A stretch of 64,000 nt of DNA from G963422275 sp963422275 (GTDB lineage: Bacteria; Pseudomonadota; Alphaproteobacteria; Rhodobacterales; Rhodobacteraceae). The first letter of the stretch is position 1. Every line of letters begins with the position of its first letter. Shown here in pieces: positions 28,149 to 38,598 of this stretch. The position numbers and the translations under genes were made by a program. The DNA lies in contig OY729418.1 in the NCBI GenBank assembly GCA_963422275.1, positions 3,038,001 to 3,102,000 of the forward strand, in the 5' to 3' direction. Below the pieces are notes generated by a model, which had not been told where the DNA came from, made no database searches, and worked only from the letters and a program-made list of their open reading frames with translations.

Positions 28149-28310
28149 AAGACTGTTGCGAAATGCGCCTCTCTGCCATGGACATGTCGTGCTGAAGGGG
28201 CTGTTCAGTGCCGCCAACCGCGCCTGTCCGGCCGAGGTGGGGATCCAGTCCGGGATCATGTTTCGGGTGGCCCGGGGACGTCCCCGGGCCCGGTTCATGG
28301 GGCGGCGGTA
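28149..28310. mobile_element. Left-end fragment of the IS5-like element plus a 22-bp palindrome
   Basis: AAGACTGTTGCGAAATGCG followed by about 35 bp similar to 22353-22386 marks the left end of the IS5-like element seen at 22334. It replaces the right terminus of the preceding IS427-type copy. The rest contains IQSGIMFRVARGRPRARFMG in one frame, similar to internal parts of the remnants near 10720 and 49000. A perfect 22-bp GC-rich palindrome occupies 28269-28290. Too little remains to define the element. Confidence 0.5.
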
Positions 28311-28426
28311 AAACTTATCCAGCCGTCTGTGCTGGGGAAAATAAATTTGGAGCCAGATTTTGCTGCAATCTTGAAAACCGGGATAGATTTCTTATAGGTA
28401 TTTAATATGAATTCATCTCTATAGAA

Positions 28427-28784
28427 GGCTCAATTTGCGATTCGTGGGCCTGCTGTTGGACTGGTTCCCGATTTGAATTGGACATGGGGGGACAGGCGGA
28501 TGGATCGGATGCGGTTTCGAGACTGGTTTTCGAATGCCGATGAACTGACGGCGGCGCAACACTGGGAGGCCAAAGCGCGTTGCGGATTGCGCCGAGCACG
28601 GCGTTGCGCTGGACGCCACAGCTAGATCAGGGGCTTCCTGCGGTACTTCCGCTGCATCGAAGCCAAATGTCTCGACAGCTGCTTAGGGCGGTTCCATCTC
28701 ATCGCACTCGGCAAGCACCCATCGCCAAGAGTCTGTCTCGTAGCAGTCAGCGTTAAGTCAAACCTGCAATTCACGAATTGAGCC
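28427..28784 (+). mobile_element. IS1595-type deletion derivative (358 bp)
   Basis: Left end GGCTCAATTTGCGATTCG and right end GCAATTCACGAATTGAGCC enclose 358 bp. Inside, an ATG at 28501 starts MDRMRFRDWFSNADELTAAQ, the N-terminus of the same transposase family as at 5492 and 7434, followed by the decayed 3' end. No 8-bp duplication flanks this pair (CTATAGAA against TTCGAAAA), so one end may be rearranged. It ends 16 bp before the start codon of the Panacea gene. Confidence 0.75.
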
Positions 28785-28800
28785 TTCGAAAAAACAGAAA

Positions 28801-29274
28801 ATGTCCTTGGGTCCATTTCCATACGACAGTCGCCAAATAGCGAATTGGTTCATTCGCCATGCACATATGCACGGTCGAAAAATGGACATTATGCAGGTGT
28901 TGAAGCTAGTCTACATGGCACATGGATGGTGCCTCGCCGTGCTTGACCGACCTTTAATCCACGACCGCATTGAAGCATGGGATTGTGGTCCCGTTATCCC
29001 TGCAGTGTATCATGCCTTTCGGCCAACCGGTGTTTATGACATTCAACCTTGGCACATGTTTGAGCGCACGTTGGAAGATGAAATCGAATCGCTTCTTGAA
29101 CATGTATACCTTCTGTACAAAGACCTGTTCGCCACGCAATTGTCAGGTTTGACGCACATCAAGAATGGACCATGGCACCAAGTGTATCAACGAGGGCTGA
29201 AATTCCAGCCTATTCCGGACAGCTTGATATCCACACACTATCAAGACAAGTTGATCAGGGCGCGCCATGGATAA
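28801..29274 (+). CDS. Panacea-domain (DUF4065/SocA-like) protein, probable antitoxin
   Basis: The 157 residues match the Panacea domain: YDSRQIANWFIRHA, then MDIMQVLKLVYMAHGWCLAV, a GPVIPAVYHAFRPTG segment and a helical C-terminus with NGPWHQVYQRG. The domain is known as a versatile antitoxin that neutralises many toxin types and also occurs in the SocA proteolytic adaptor. Its stop overlaps by 8 bp the start of a short membrane-protein gene, the expected place for the toxin partner. The start codon lacks a clear ribosome site, and an IS1595-type derivative ends 16 bp upstream, so native expression signals may be lost. Confidence 0.85.
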   Translation: MSLGPFPYDSRQIANWFIRHAHMHGRKMDIMQVLKLVYMAHGWCLAVLDRPLIHDRIEAWDCGPVIPAVYHAFRPTGVYDIQPWHMFERTLEDEIESLLEHVYLLYKDLFATQLSGLTHIKNGPWHQVYQRGLKFQPIPDSLISTHYQDKLIRARHG

Positions 29275-29569
29275 ATTTCCATAGGGTCCCGACACCCAAC
29301 AGGTTGCAGAATTGCAAGCTTTGGACCGCAACAGTCCAGATCACGCTATACGAGTTGTAAAGAAAACCATAACGCTTCGGTGGTTGACCGTTGTTGTTGC
29401 CGGTATTATTGTTGTTGCACTTGCGATCTTGGAATGTTTTTTGCTATACCATTTTCTGGATACTGACGGTCCAAAAACCAATCTATTTGTTATTCTTGCA
29501 ATTTCTCCACTCGTTAGCATAACTGTCATCGTTGTTGTTATACTGCTCGGCGTTTTTTCGGGGCTTTAA
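29267..29569 (+). pseudogene. Two-helix membrane protein, probable Panacea-paired toxin, amber at codon 6
   Basis: The frame starts ATG GAT AAA TTT CCA TAG at 29267, with a premature amber at 29282-29284. It then stays open to 29569, encoding GPDTQQVAELQALDRNSPDH, a basic AIRVVKKTITLRW stretch, and two membrane helices (LTVVVAGIIVVALAILECFLL and NLFVILAISPLVSITVIVVV). Uninterrupted it would be 100 residues. Small membrane proteins are among known toxin partners of Panacea antitoxins. The TAG looks like a one-base change from CAG or AAG that silences the toxin, although restart at an internal TTG (29312) is conceivable. Confidence 0.65.
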
Positions 29570-29747
29570 AGAATCTGATATTCCTCGTCTTCCGACTGAA
29601 ACATTAAGCAGAGTTGCATTTAAAAGCGGGCCGTAGATTGGTCATGATACACCGAATCCGCATGCTCAGCAAAAATGAGGCGGTTTTCACAACCTCGTCA
29701 GCGGTTTCTATAAGGTACAGCCCGTGAATCTTAGGATGACCTGCTCG

Positions 29748-29788
29748 AAGCGGCCATCGCCAAGCCAAGCCTACGATTCACGAATTGA
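29748..29788 (+). repeat. Solo IS1595-type right end
   Basis: CGGCCATCGCCAAGCC followed by CCTACGATTCACGAATTGAG matches the right ends at 7930 and 28784. No left end of its own lies nearby. The 413-bp stretch 29570-29982 around it holds no supported gene. Together with the left end at 28427, it brackets the Panacea pair. Confidence 0.6.
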
Positions 29789-29982
29789 GCTATAAAGATA
29801 GATTCTGAACCGACGCAGGAAATTGCTAACGACTATCCACAAGGGATTGAATTCCTCGTAATAAGTTCAAGAAGAATCGTACTTGAACGTGCCAGCATGC
29901 TTAATCTGCCGAAAGCGATTTGCATTTTCAATCCGAGTTTGGGCACTAGAAGCGCAAGCCGAGAATAGATTGATCCCGCCCG

Positions 29983-30009
29983 CCGGGTCTGCGGTTTCCG
30001 CAGACCCGG
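29983..30009 (-). terminator. Perfect 12-bp-stem hairpin after the DUF4170 gene
   Basis: CCGGGTCTGCGG and its exact complement are separated by 3 nt. The hairpin starts about 15 bp past the end of the aceA-DUF4170 gene pair. It has the stem strength of a terminator but lacks a U-run on either strand. Confidence 0.4.
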
Positions 30010-30024
30010 ATAGAAGTAATTCTC

Positions 30025-30228
30025 TTAGGTGGACCGCCTCACAGGTTCCTGAGCAACCGTGAATCGAACTCGGCATTTGCCGCGTGTCTCCTCGGCCGCT
30101 CGCTTCCATGCGCTGACCGCCGAATCGCGGTCCATAAATGGGCCCAGCACGCTTTCGCTGCCGTGGACCAGTTGGTTGAAGCTCATGTCCGTGTACTCAC
30201 CACCAACTACCCAAAATCGCGTGTCCAT
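30025..30228 (-). CDS. DUF4170 domain protein
   Basis: The 67 residues follow the DUF4170 pattern closely: TRFWVVGGEYTDMSFNQLV, GPFMDRDSAVSAWKRAA and a final strand RVRFTVAQEP. These small proteins are widespread in alphaproteobacteria and have no established function. AGGAGA stands 8 nt before the ATG. The gene lies 28 bp after aceA on the same strand, so it is probably co-transcribed with isocitrate lyase. Confidence 0.85.
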   Translation of the reverse strand: MDTRFWVVGGEYTDMSFNQLVHGSESVLGPFMDRDSAVSAWKRAAEETRGKCRVRFTVAQEPVRRST

Positions 30229-30256
30229 GTTTTCGTTCTCCTATTTCCAATGTCGA

Positions 30257-31549
30257 TCACTCGGCCGCAACGGCCAATGTGTGGAACTGGGAAGCTTCGG
30301 TTGACTCCGCTAGTGCGGTTGTGGACGACATGCCGCCTCCAATGGCTTGAGCTACCGCATCGAAATATCCAGTTCCCACCTCGTGCTGATGGCGCGTTGC
30401 CGTGTAGCCATTCGCCTCTGCCACAAATTCGGCGCTTTGCAGTTCGGAATATCCGGCCATTCCTCGGTCGCGGTATCCACGGGCCAACTCGAACATGCTG
30501 TGGTTGAGGGAATGAAAGCCCGCTAGGGTGACAAATTGATACTTGTACCCCATGGCTCCGAGTTCACTCTGGAACTTCTGCATGGTCGCGACGTTAAGGT
30601 GCGCAGACCAGTTGAAGGATGGCGAACAGTTGTATGCAAGCATTTTTTCGGGAAACTCCGTGCGAATCGCCTCTGAAAAGCGGCGTGCCTGCTCGAGATT
30701 TGGAGTTGAGGTCTCCATCCATATGAGGTCGGCATATTCCGCATAAGCCAAGCCCCTTGCGACGCATCGCTCGAAGCTGAATCCGTCCTTAAGGCGATAG
30801 AATCCCTCGGCGGTGCGCTCTCCGGTTAGGAATTCGCGATCCCTGTCGTCTATATCGCTGGTAATCAGCTTGGCGCTCTCGGCGTCGGTGCGGGCGACAA
30901 TAACCGTGGGCACGCCCATCACGTCGGCCGCAAGACGGGCCGCCAGGAGATTCCGGATGTGTTGCTGCACGGGAATCAGGACTTTTCCGCCCATGTGTCC
31001 GCACTTTTTCTCGGATGCCAGCTGATCTTCGATGTGCACGCCTGCGGCACCAGCCTCGATGAATGCCTTGGTGATTTCGAATGTATTCAACGCGCCGCCA
31101 AACCCAGCTTCCGCATCGGCGACGACCGGGGCAAACCAATCTATGTCACCATCACCGTCAAGTTGCTGGATTTGGTCGGCTCGGCGAAGGGCGTTGTTGA
31201 TGCGTCGGACAAGCTCGGGGCCGCTGTCGCTAGGGTAAAGACTCTGGTCGGGGTACATGGCACCGGCCTTGTTGGAGTCAGCGGCGACCTGCCAGCCGGA
31301 GAGATAGATCGACTTCAGGCCGGCGCGCACCATTTGCATGGCTTGGTTCCCAGTAACTGCGCCAAGAGACCGAACTGGCTCCTCGCCCTGGAGCATTTCC
31401 CATAACCGCTCGGCACCGCGGCGTGCCAGCGTGTTCTCGATCTGTACACTTCCGCAGAGGCGCTTCACGTCTTCAATCGCATAGTCCCGGCGTATGCCGG
31501 CAAATCGGCCTGTCGTGGCCTTGGAATATTGCTCCAACTCATCTTGCAT
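30257..31549 (-). CDS. aceA: Isocitrate lyase AceA
   Basis: AceA splits isocitrate into glyoxylate and succinate, the first step of the glyoxylate shunt used for growth on acetate and fatty acids. The 430 residues contain the active-site KKCGHMGGKVLIP, VADAEAGFGG, VHIEDQLAS, ARTDAESA and NCSPSFNW. I chose the ATG at 31549 because GGAGGT lies 7 nt upstream. A GTG at 31573 would add eight residues. It is divergent from a RamB/ScfR-type regulator, which fits acyl-CoA-dependent control. Confidence 0.96.
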   Translation of the reverse strand: MQDELEQYSKATTGRFAGIRRDYAIEDVKRLCGSVQIENTLARRGAERLWEMLQGEEPVRSLGAVTGNQAMQMVRAGLKSIYLSGWQVAADSNKAGAMYPDQSLYPSDSGPELVRRINNALRRADQIQQLDGDGDIDWFAPVVADAEAGFGGALNTFEITKAFIEAGAAGVHIEDQLASEKKCGHMGGKVLIPVQQHIRNLLAARLAADVMGVPTVIVARTDAESAKLITSDIDDRDREFLTGERTAEGFYRLKDGFSFERCVARGLAYAEYADLIWMETSTPNLEQARRFSEAIRTEFPEKMLAYNCSPSFNWSAHLNVATMQKFQSELGAMGYKYQFVTLAGFHSLNHSMFELARGYRDRGMAGYSELQSAEFVAEANGYTATRHQHEVGTGYFDAVAQAIGGGMSSTTALAESTEASQFHTLAVAAE

Positions 31550-31603
31550 TGTCTTCACCTCCGTTTGGGACACATTGCTTCGTTTTTTCTATTGAAGACA
31601 TAA

Positions 31604-31636
31604 TTGACAAAATCAGGAATCTGTCCATAGTATAAT
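31604..31636 (+). promoter_or_regulatory. Possible promoter for the ScfR/RamB-type regulator
   Basis: TTGACA (31604-31609) and TATAAT (31631-31636) match sigma-70 boxes, but the 21-nt spacing is longer than ideal. The stretch is AT-rich in an otherwise GC-richer region. An overlapping pair with another -10 is possible. Confidence 0.3.
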
Positions 31637-31659
31637 GAATGTAAAAAAGAAATTATGAT

Positions 31660-31670
31660 AACTTTGCAAA
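31660..31670. promoter_or_regulatory. Candidate RamB-like operator (AACTTTGCAAA)
   Basis: The palindromic core TTTGCAAA preceded by AAC lies between aceA and its divergent regulator. The same sequence is the heart of the RamB box described for acetate-metabolism genes in corynebacteria, and the regulator here is of that family. A direct repeat GAATGTAAAAA occurs at 31637-31647 and 31694-31704 around it. Binding has not been shown. Confidence 0.55.
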
Positions 31671-31718
31671 TTTGTTTTTTGTCAAATAGTAAAGAATGTA
31701 AAAATATGGAGATGCCGA

Positions 31719-33173
31719 ATGCCGGTTCTGGATCGCTCGGTCGAACGAAAAGTCATGCTGGGTCACAAGATTCGCCGATTCCGCGAGGAGCTTGGACTCA
31801 AGCAAAGCGAGATGGCCGAACAGATAGAGATATCGTCAAGCTACCTCAATCTCATTGAGCACAATCAGCGTCCGGTCACAGTACAACTCCTGTTTCGGCT
31901 CGGGCAGGCGTTCGACATCGACCTGAAGGAATTTGCGGAGGACGACAACGCGCGGCTCTATACAGGTCTGCGTGAAGTTTTTGCCGATCCGATGTTCGGG
32001 AATCGAAAGGCACGAGAATCGGACATTCGCGCCTTTGCAGAAGCAGGTCCTACCGCGGCAGAAGCCGTGCTCACGCTGTACAAGTTTTATCGCGAGTTGC
32101 GCGAGGACTCGCAGGCTCTCGCGGAACAGGTTGCGAGCAGAGACGTGCCACAGGGCCTCGGAGGGCAGGCGTTTCCTGTCGAGGAGGTACGCGAGTTCCT
32201 TCAGTCGGAATCGAATCACTTCCCGGAAATCGAGACAAGCGCGGAGAGTCTCTGGATCGATGCCGATCTCGATTCGACTGACGTGTATCGCGGTCTGTGC
32301 AAGCACTTTGCTGAAGTCCACGGGATCGATGTCCGGGTGCTTCCGGTGGACGTAATGCCCGAAACCACGCGGCGGTACGATTTCCACCGCAAACGCGTCT
32401 TGCTGTCCGAACTGCTGTCGCCGGCTGGGCGTGTCTTTCAGCTAGGGGTCCAGTTCGCCTTGAACACGCAAAGAGAATTGCTCGACCGGCATGTCGACAA
32501 AGCGAACCTGTCAAGTCCGGAAGCCCGACGCCTATGCCGCCTTTCGCTGGCAAACTATTTTTCTGCGTGCATTATCATGCCCTACAGCCGGTTTCTCGAC
32601 GCCGCCCGCAACCTGCGGTACGACATCGAGATCCTCCAGCGGCGCTTTGGCGCGAGCTTCGAGCAAATCTGTCATCGGTTGACGACTCTTAACCGTCAAG
32701 GAGCACGGGGCATCCCGTTTTTTTTCATTCGCGTTGACAACGCCGGCAATGTTTCGAAACGGCTAAGCGGCGGTGGATTTCACTTCGCCAGGTTCGGGGG
32801 CACATGTCCGCGCTGGATTGTGCATGATGCCTTTCGAGCACCAGGTCAGATACGAACTCAAGTGGCGGAGATGCCGGACAACTCGCGTTTCTTCACGATT
32901 GCGCGGACAGTCGATCAAATCGAGTCGCGAACTTGGGAGCAACCGCCGCAATATGCCATCGGATTGGGATGTGATATCCGTGACGCGGACGGCTTGGTCT
33001 ACGCCGATGGAGTTAGCCCCGATAACCAGCGTTCGGCAACGGCAATCGGCGTCGCATGCAGAGTTTGCGAACGACTGGACTGCCGCCAGCGCGCGCACCC
33101 ACCGCTCAATTATCGGCTCAAGCTTGATGAAAATGTCCGGCGCACAACGTTCTTTACATTCTCGCCAGAATAG
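31719..33173 (+). CDS. ScfR/RamB-type transcriptional regulator (XRE + ImmA/IrrE + DUF2083)
   Basis: The 484-residue regulator starts with a Cro/CI helix-turn-helix (LGHKIRRFREELGLKQSEMA and SSSYLNLIEHNQRPV). A central ImmA/IrrE-like region follows (RVFQLGVQFALNTQREL, where the usual HExxH protease motif is replaced), and a Cys-containing C-terminal DUF2083 domain ends it (ARFGGTCPRWIVHDAF, GVACRVCERLDCRQRA). Members sense short-chain acyl-CoA and control isocitrate lyase, methylcitrate or propionate genes. A GGAGATG precedes the ATG. Divergence from aceA supports that role. Confidence 0.9.
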   Translation: MPVLDRSVERKVMLGHKIRRFREELGLKQSEMAEQIEISSSYLNLIEHNQRPVTVQLLFRLGQAFDIDLKEFAEDDNARLYTGLREVFADPMFGNRKARESDIRAFAEAGPTAAEAVLTLYKFYRELREDSQALAEQVASRDVPQGLGGQAFPVEEVREFLQSESNHFPEIETSAESLWIDADLDSTDVYRGLCKHFAEVHGIDVRVLPVDVMPETTRRYDFHRKRVLLSELLSPAGRVFQLGVQFALNTQRELLDRHVDKANLSSPEARRLCRLSLANYFSACIIMPYSRFLDAARNLRYDIEILQRRFGASFEQICHRLTTLNRQGARGIPFFFIRVDNAGNVSKRLSGGGFHFARFGGTCPRWIVHDAFRAPGQIRTQVAEMPDNSRFFTIARTVDQIESRTWEQPPQYAIGLGCDIRDADGLVYADGVSPDNQRSATAIGVACRVCERLDCRQRAHPPLNYRLKLDENVRRTTFFTFSPE

Positions 33174-33332
33174 ACATTCACGACGCGAAGCCGTTGCCGT
33201 GAGAATCTCGCATTGAATTCGCCATGAAGTTGCCCGTACGCGAACGATCAAGCGGGTAGCCTTGATCGCGGCGGATCACTGACCTTCTCCGCCATGGGGA
33301 AGGGTCGCGTCCGCCTTCATCCAAGTGGACGG

Positions 33333-35504
<2,172 letters not shown>

Positions 35505-36162
35505 TCAACGAATCCAGTTCGAGTTTGCGTTCAATGACCCAATAGGACTCAAACAGTGCTTGTTCGCAACTTGATTCCTGTCGACGTCAAAATTTCGGGT
35601 GGATAACCACGGAGCAACATAGTAGTTAGGAAAGCGTGGTCAATGCTCGCTCGGTCAGGGTTTCAGACAACTCTTGAAGGGCGTCTTGCGGCCAATCCTT
35701 CCACAAGCCTCAAATGCTGTGCCAACTTGATCTCATTTGGCATGGGTGGTTGCCGACAGTACCGTCAATCAAACATAACGACCGCCACATTGGATCAACA
35801 GACAGGCTGGTCTGTGCCAGTCTTCATATGTCTTTGCCGCTTTCTTCGTTTCGATGGCCAGCCCTCACTTGGAGAATCGCGGCAATTCACGGGAATCCAC
35901 TAAAGTTGGAAGAGTTATGCCGTGTGCTTTTTAATGATGATCAAGAAAACCGCCGATCATCTCTGACGGCAGTGCAATTCTGTTGGGCGACGCGGTTGTC
36001 TTTCTGCAACATTTGTTGTTGGGAATGTGTCTTGCTATCAATTGCGACGGTAGCCAGCGATATTGATCTTGTCGATCCAGCCTGTTTTTCTTGATTTTGC
36101 GGCACCGAATGAGCTAAATGAAGCAGGCTAAAGGACAGGTTTTTGAAAGGGAGTTTCCTGCA
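35505..36162. other. Intergenic stretch without supported gene
   Basis: About 660 bp between uvrB and the NDUFS4-like gene, both transcribed away from it. Frames of 86 and 126 codons exist on the plus strand but have Cys/Trp-rich, unnatural composition and no ribosome site. It presumably contains both promoters. I see no repeat or RNA gene. Confidence 0.45.
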
Positions 36163-36474
36163 ATGCAGGCAAGAATCTACCGGCCGGCCAAGAGTGCGAT
36201 GCAGGCTGGCACGGCCAATTCGAAGCGTTGGGTTTTGGAGCACTCTCCGTCATCTCCGAAATCGCTTGACCCTTTGATGGGATGGACAAGTTCAACCGAC
36301 ATGCAAACTCAAGTCAGGCTGACGTTTGAATCCAGGGAAGCAGCGGTGGAGTATGCCGAAACCAATGGAATTGAGTTTGTTCTGATGGAACCGAAGAAAC
36401 ATCGGCTAAATGTCAGACTGCGCGGATACGCCGAGAACTTCGCCCATGATCGTCGGAATGCCTGGACTCACTGA
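36163..36474 (+). CDS. NDUFS4-like complex I accessory subunit
   Basis: The 103-residue protein matches the ETC complex I subunit conserved region (NDUFS4/AQDQ family), an accessory subunit that stabilises the NADH-binding arm in mitochondria and alphaproteobacteria. Typical elements are ARIYRPAKSAMQAGTANSKR, WVLEH, DPLMGWTSSTDMQTQVRLTF and EAAVEYAETNGIEFVLMEP. AAAGGGAG about 10 nt upstream supports the ATG at 36163 over an upstream start. Its presence points to an alphaproteobacterium. Confidence 0.9.
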   Translation: MQARIYRPAKSAMQAGTANSKRWVLEHSPSSPKSLDPLMGWTSSTDMQTQVRLTFESREAAVEYAETNGIEFVLMEPKKHRLNVRLRGYAENFAHDRRNAWTH

Positions 36475-36634
36475 GCTTTCTCGCGGGCATTCACTTTGCT
36501 TGAATCCAGTTAGCCAAGTGGACTTAACGCATATGGTTGAGCGTTAAGTCGCGAGTTGCGCGTACGCTGTCTACACAATAACCGTCGCGTGCTGCTTGCA
36601 TGATTTCGCATACTGGACCAATACTCTGGCAAAT

Positions 36635-36711
36635 GGCCCCTTAGCTCAACTGGATAGAGCGGCTGACTTCTAATCAGCAGGTTCGGGGTTCGAGTCCTCG
36701 AGGGGTCACCA
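36635..36711 (+). tRNA. tRNA-Arg (anticodon TCT)
   Basis: A full cloverleaf can be drawn: acceptor GGCCCCT with AGGGGTC (one G-U pair), D-arm around TAGCTCAACTGGATAGAGC, anticodon stem GCTGA/TCAGC with loop CTTCTAA giving TCT (reads AGA), T-arm with GTTCGAGTC, and an encoded CCA at 36709-36711. Confidence 0.95.
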
Positions 36712-36961
36712 TAAATTGCCGAAGGATCATGTTAATTCAATGACTTGTATCGAAACGCCCCGCCATTTATCCTGTCAGGAAACGAATTCGGAGTCAAGGA
36801 ATCTCGATATTTTGGCAGTCAGTTGCGATGATTGGCGCACTCAAGCCCACGAATCATCCAGACCAACAATTCGCGGGTGCGGAATTGTCAGGTCTGCTGA
36901 CAGTTGGACCGCGAAACGCAAGTTATCTTTCAGCAGACTCGAACTCGGCAAGGAGGACCTG

Positions 36962-37528
36962 ATGGTCTATGCTTCGCGGAGGTCGACGGCGCACATGCGG
37001 GTCTTCTCGGGGGGCGTGTTTGCTGGTTTGATGTGCGCCACGATGTGGGCTCAGGCGGAACCACCTCAAATTCAGACTCCGGCACCCGCAGTCTATCTCG
37101 CGGATAACTTGGACGAACAGGACAACCTCGGGTACTGCATCGATACCGTAGGAAGAGGGTTCAGCGAGAAACTGCACGCGCACTCCTGCAAGCCTCGGGG
37201 TGGTGATGTGCAATTCGCCTACGACGCGGAGTCTCGGCGGATCGTATCGGCGACGTTTTCGGGCAAGTGCGTAACGCTGACGGCACCCGCCGCCTCTGGA
37301 GTTTCCCTTGGATTGATAGATTGTTCGAAGGATTCTGCCAACCAGACCTTTGATTACGCCGCCGCCACGATGGAGTTTAATCTTGGTGGCGACCCGACGC
37401 AGTGCTTGGCGGTAGGGGCGACCAGCAGGTCCGCAGGGCCCTTCATGGCTCGCGACCTCATGCTGGCACCCTGCACTTCGACCGAGGCCAAGCACCGACA
37501 ATGGAGCGTTTTGGACGAAGCACTGTGA
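36962..37528 (+). CDS. Secreted ricin-type beta-trefoil lectin-like protein
   Basis: A 188-residue protein preceded by AAGGAGG, with a signal-like N-terminus (RVFSGGVFAGLMCATMWAQA). The mature part resembles a ricin B-type carbohydrate-binding beta-trefoil: NLGYCIDTVGRGFSEKLHAH, SCKPRGGDVQFAYD, GKCVTLTAP, GLIDCSKDSANQTFDY and QCLAVGA, with paired Cys and QxF/W repeats. It is probably exported and binds glycans. It lies 250 bp after tRNA-Arg on the same strand. Sugar specificity cannot be read from the sequence. Confidence 0.75.
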   Translation: MVYASRRSTAHMRVFSGGVFAGLMCATMWAQAEPPQIQTPAPAVYLADNLDEQDNLGYCIDTVGRGFSEKLHAHSCKPRGGDVQFAYDAESRRIVSATFSGKCVTLTAPAASGVSLGLIDCSKDSANQTFDYAAATMEFNLGGDPTQCLAVGATSRSAGPFMARDLMLAPCTSTEAKHRQWSVLDEAL

Positions 37529-37639
37529 GACTGGCCCGGCGATGGCTGCGGACGCGATACGGTGCTTGAGTGGGCTCGGGCATGCGGTAGGAACGGGACG
37601 CAAAGCAAGAATGTGCTTCAGTTAGAAGCTGCTGGCGAC

Positions 37640-38525
37640 CGAGCTGTTGACAAGCAAAATTTGAAAATCCGCGATAGGCGGGCCTCCTCCATTACCCCGA
37701 ACTGCCAATTCCAGCAATCTGGATGCTGTGAATTCCTGCAAGCACGTATAACGATGTCTTGCTTCGAACTTTGTGAATTCACTTTCCGACCTGCTCGGGA
37801 TCGCTATTGGAAGACAACCCGTTTCCGTTGAGAGCATCGGCCAAAGGAAGATAGATCGGCCCAGTGTTGCCGCTGTCGGCAAGGCGAACAGGAGGTCCAG
37901 CAATGCTTGATCATTTAGGGAGCCCAAGGCGTCGAACCTTGAGACTGGGCGCACGACGTAACTTTCCTTGTCTCTTCCCGAGTGCGCCCTCTCAACAAGT
38001 TCGCGCGAAATTTCCATCAGCCTGTCGCATGCAGCGTTGAATTTTGCCTCGTGTCGCTTGTAATCAACACCCATCGCAAGGCCGAGAGTGGCAACATCAT
38101 CAGCGATCAAGCGCCAATCGCTTGGGTCCATTCCGAGAAGCAGGCAAATTGCCTGCGAGGCGAAGGGCAAGCTGAAATCCTGCACGAATTCGCAACGGGG
38201 TTGCGTTCACGCAACCCCGTTGCGAGCTTCTTGGCGATCGAATCAAAGCAGGACTCGAGGTCTGCCACAAATTCCGGCGCGAGCGCGGAGGTCGCTATGC
38301 TGTGAAGCTTCCATCCAAGGTGTTTGCCTCCGGCCAAGAGTGGCTTCCCTGTCTCAGACACCGGTCCCTGAGGAGCTGACCCACTTCCCTATGCCGAAGC
38401 ACCGCGAGACCGTAAGGCGTGCGTGCGCACCAGTTGTTGTTTCGCGCTTGGTGGATCGCGTTGGACCGGGTCGAGAACTCTGGGTCAGCCAAGTTCAAGA
38501 ATGGAGTTTCACTATCCGGTGACAT
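37640..38525 (-). pseudogene. Cytochrome P450, frameshifted and lacking the heme-binding half
   Basis: Three minus-strand frames must be joined. From ATG 38525: SPDSETPFLNLADPEFSTRS and the RTPYGLAVLRHREV region. Next frame: LHSIATSALAPEFVADLESC. Third frame: DFSLPFASQAICLLLGMDPS and VATLGLAMGVDYKRH. The order matches the N-terminal half of bacterial P450s. It ends near LLFALPTAATLG, where the I-helix AGxDT motif should be, and no Cys-loop (FxxGxxxC) follows. A one-base loss next to a perfect hairpin explains the third shift. Confidence 0.75.
38192..38223. repeat. Perfect 14-bp inverted repeat inside the P450 pseudogene
   Basis: GCAACGGGGTTGCG and its exact complement are separated by only TTCA, giving a very stable hairpin. 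It encodes the ATGLRERNPVA segment of one broken frame, and the reading frame shifts immediately next to it, consistent with replication slippage at the hairpin. Confidence 0.8.
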
Positions 38526-38598
38526 GTTTTGAAAGACCAGTCCTGCTTCCGAATTAGCAGTCGTTTCCCGATGCACTCTCACCCTGTTCCGTCCGAAC

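Noticed and set aside
28427..28784. Independent 358-bp element with its own target duplication
   Set aside because: The flanks CTATAGAA and TTCGAAAA do not match, so insertion of this exact pair is not shown.
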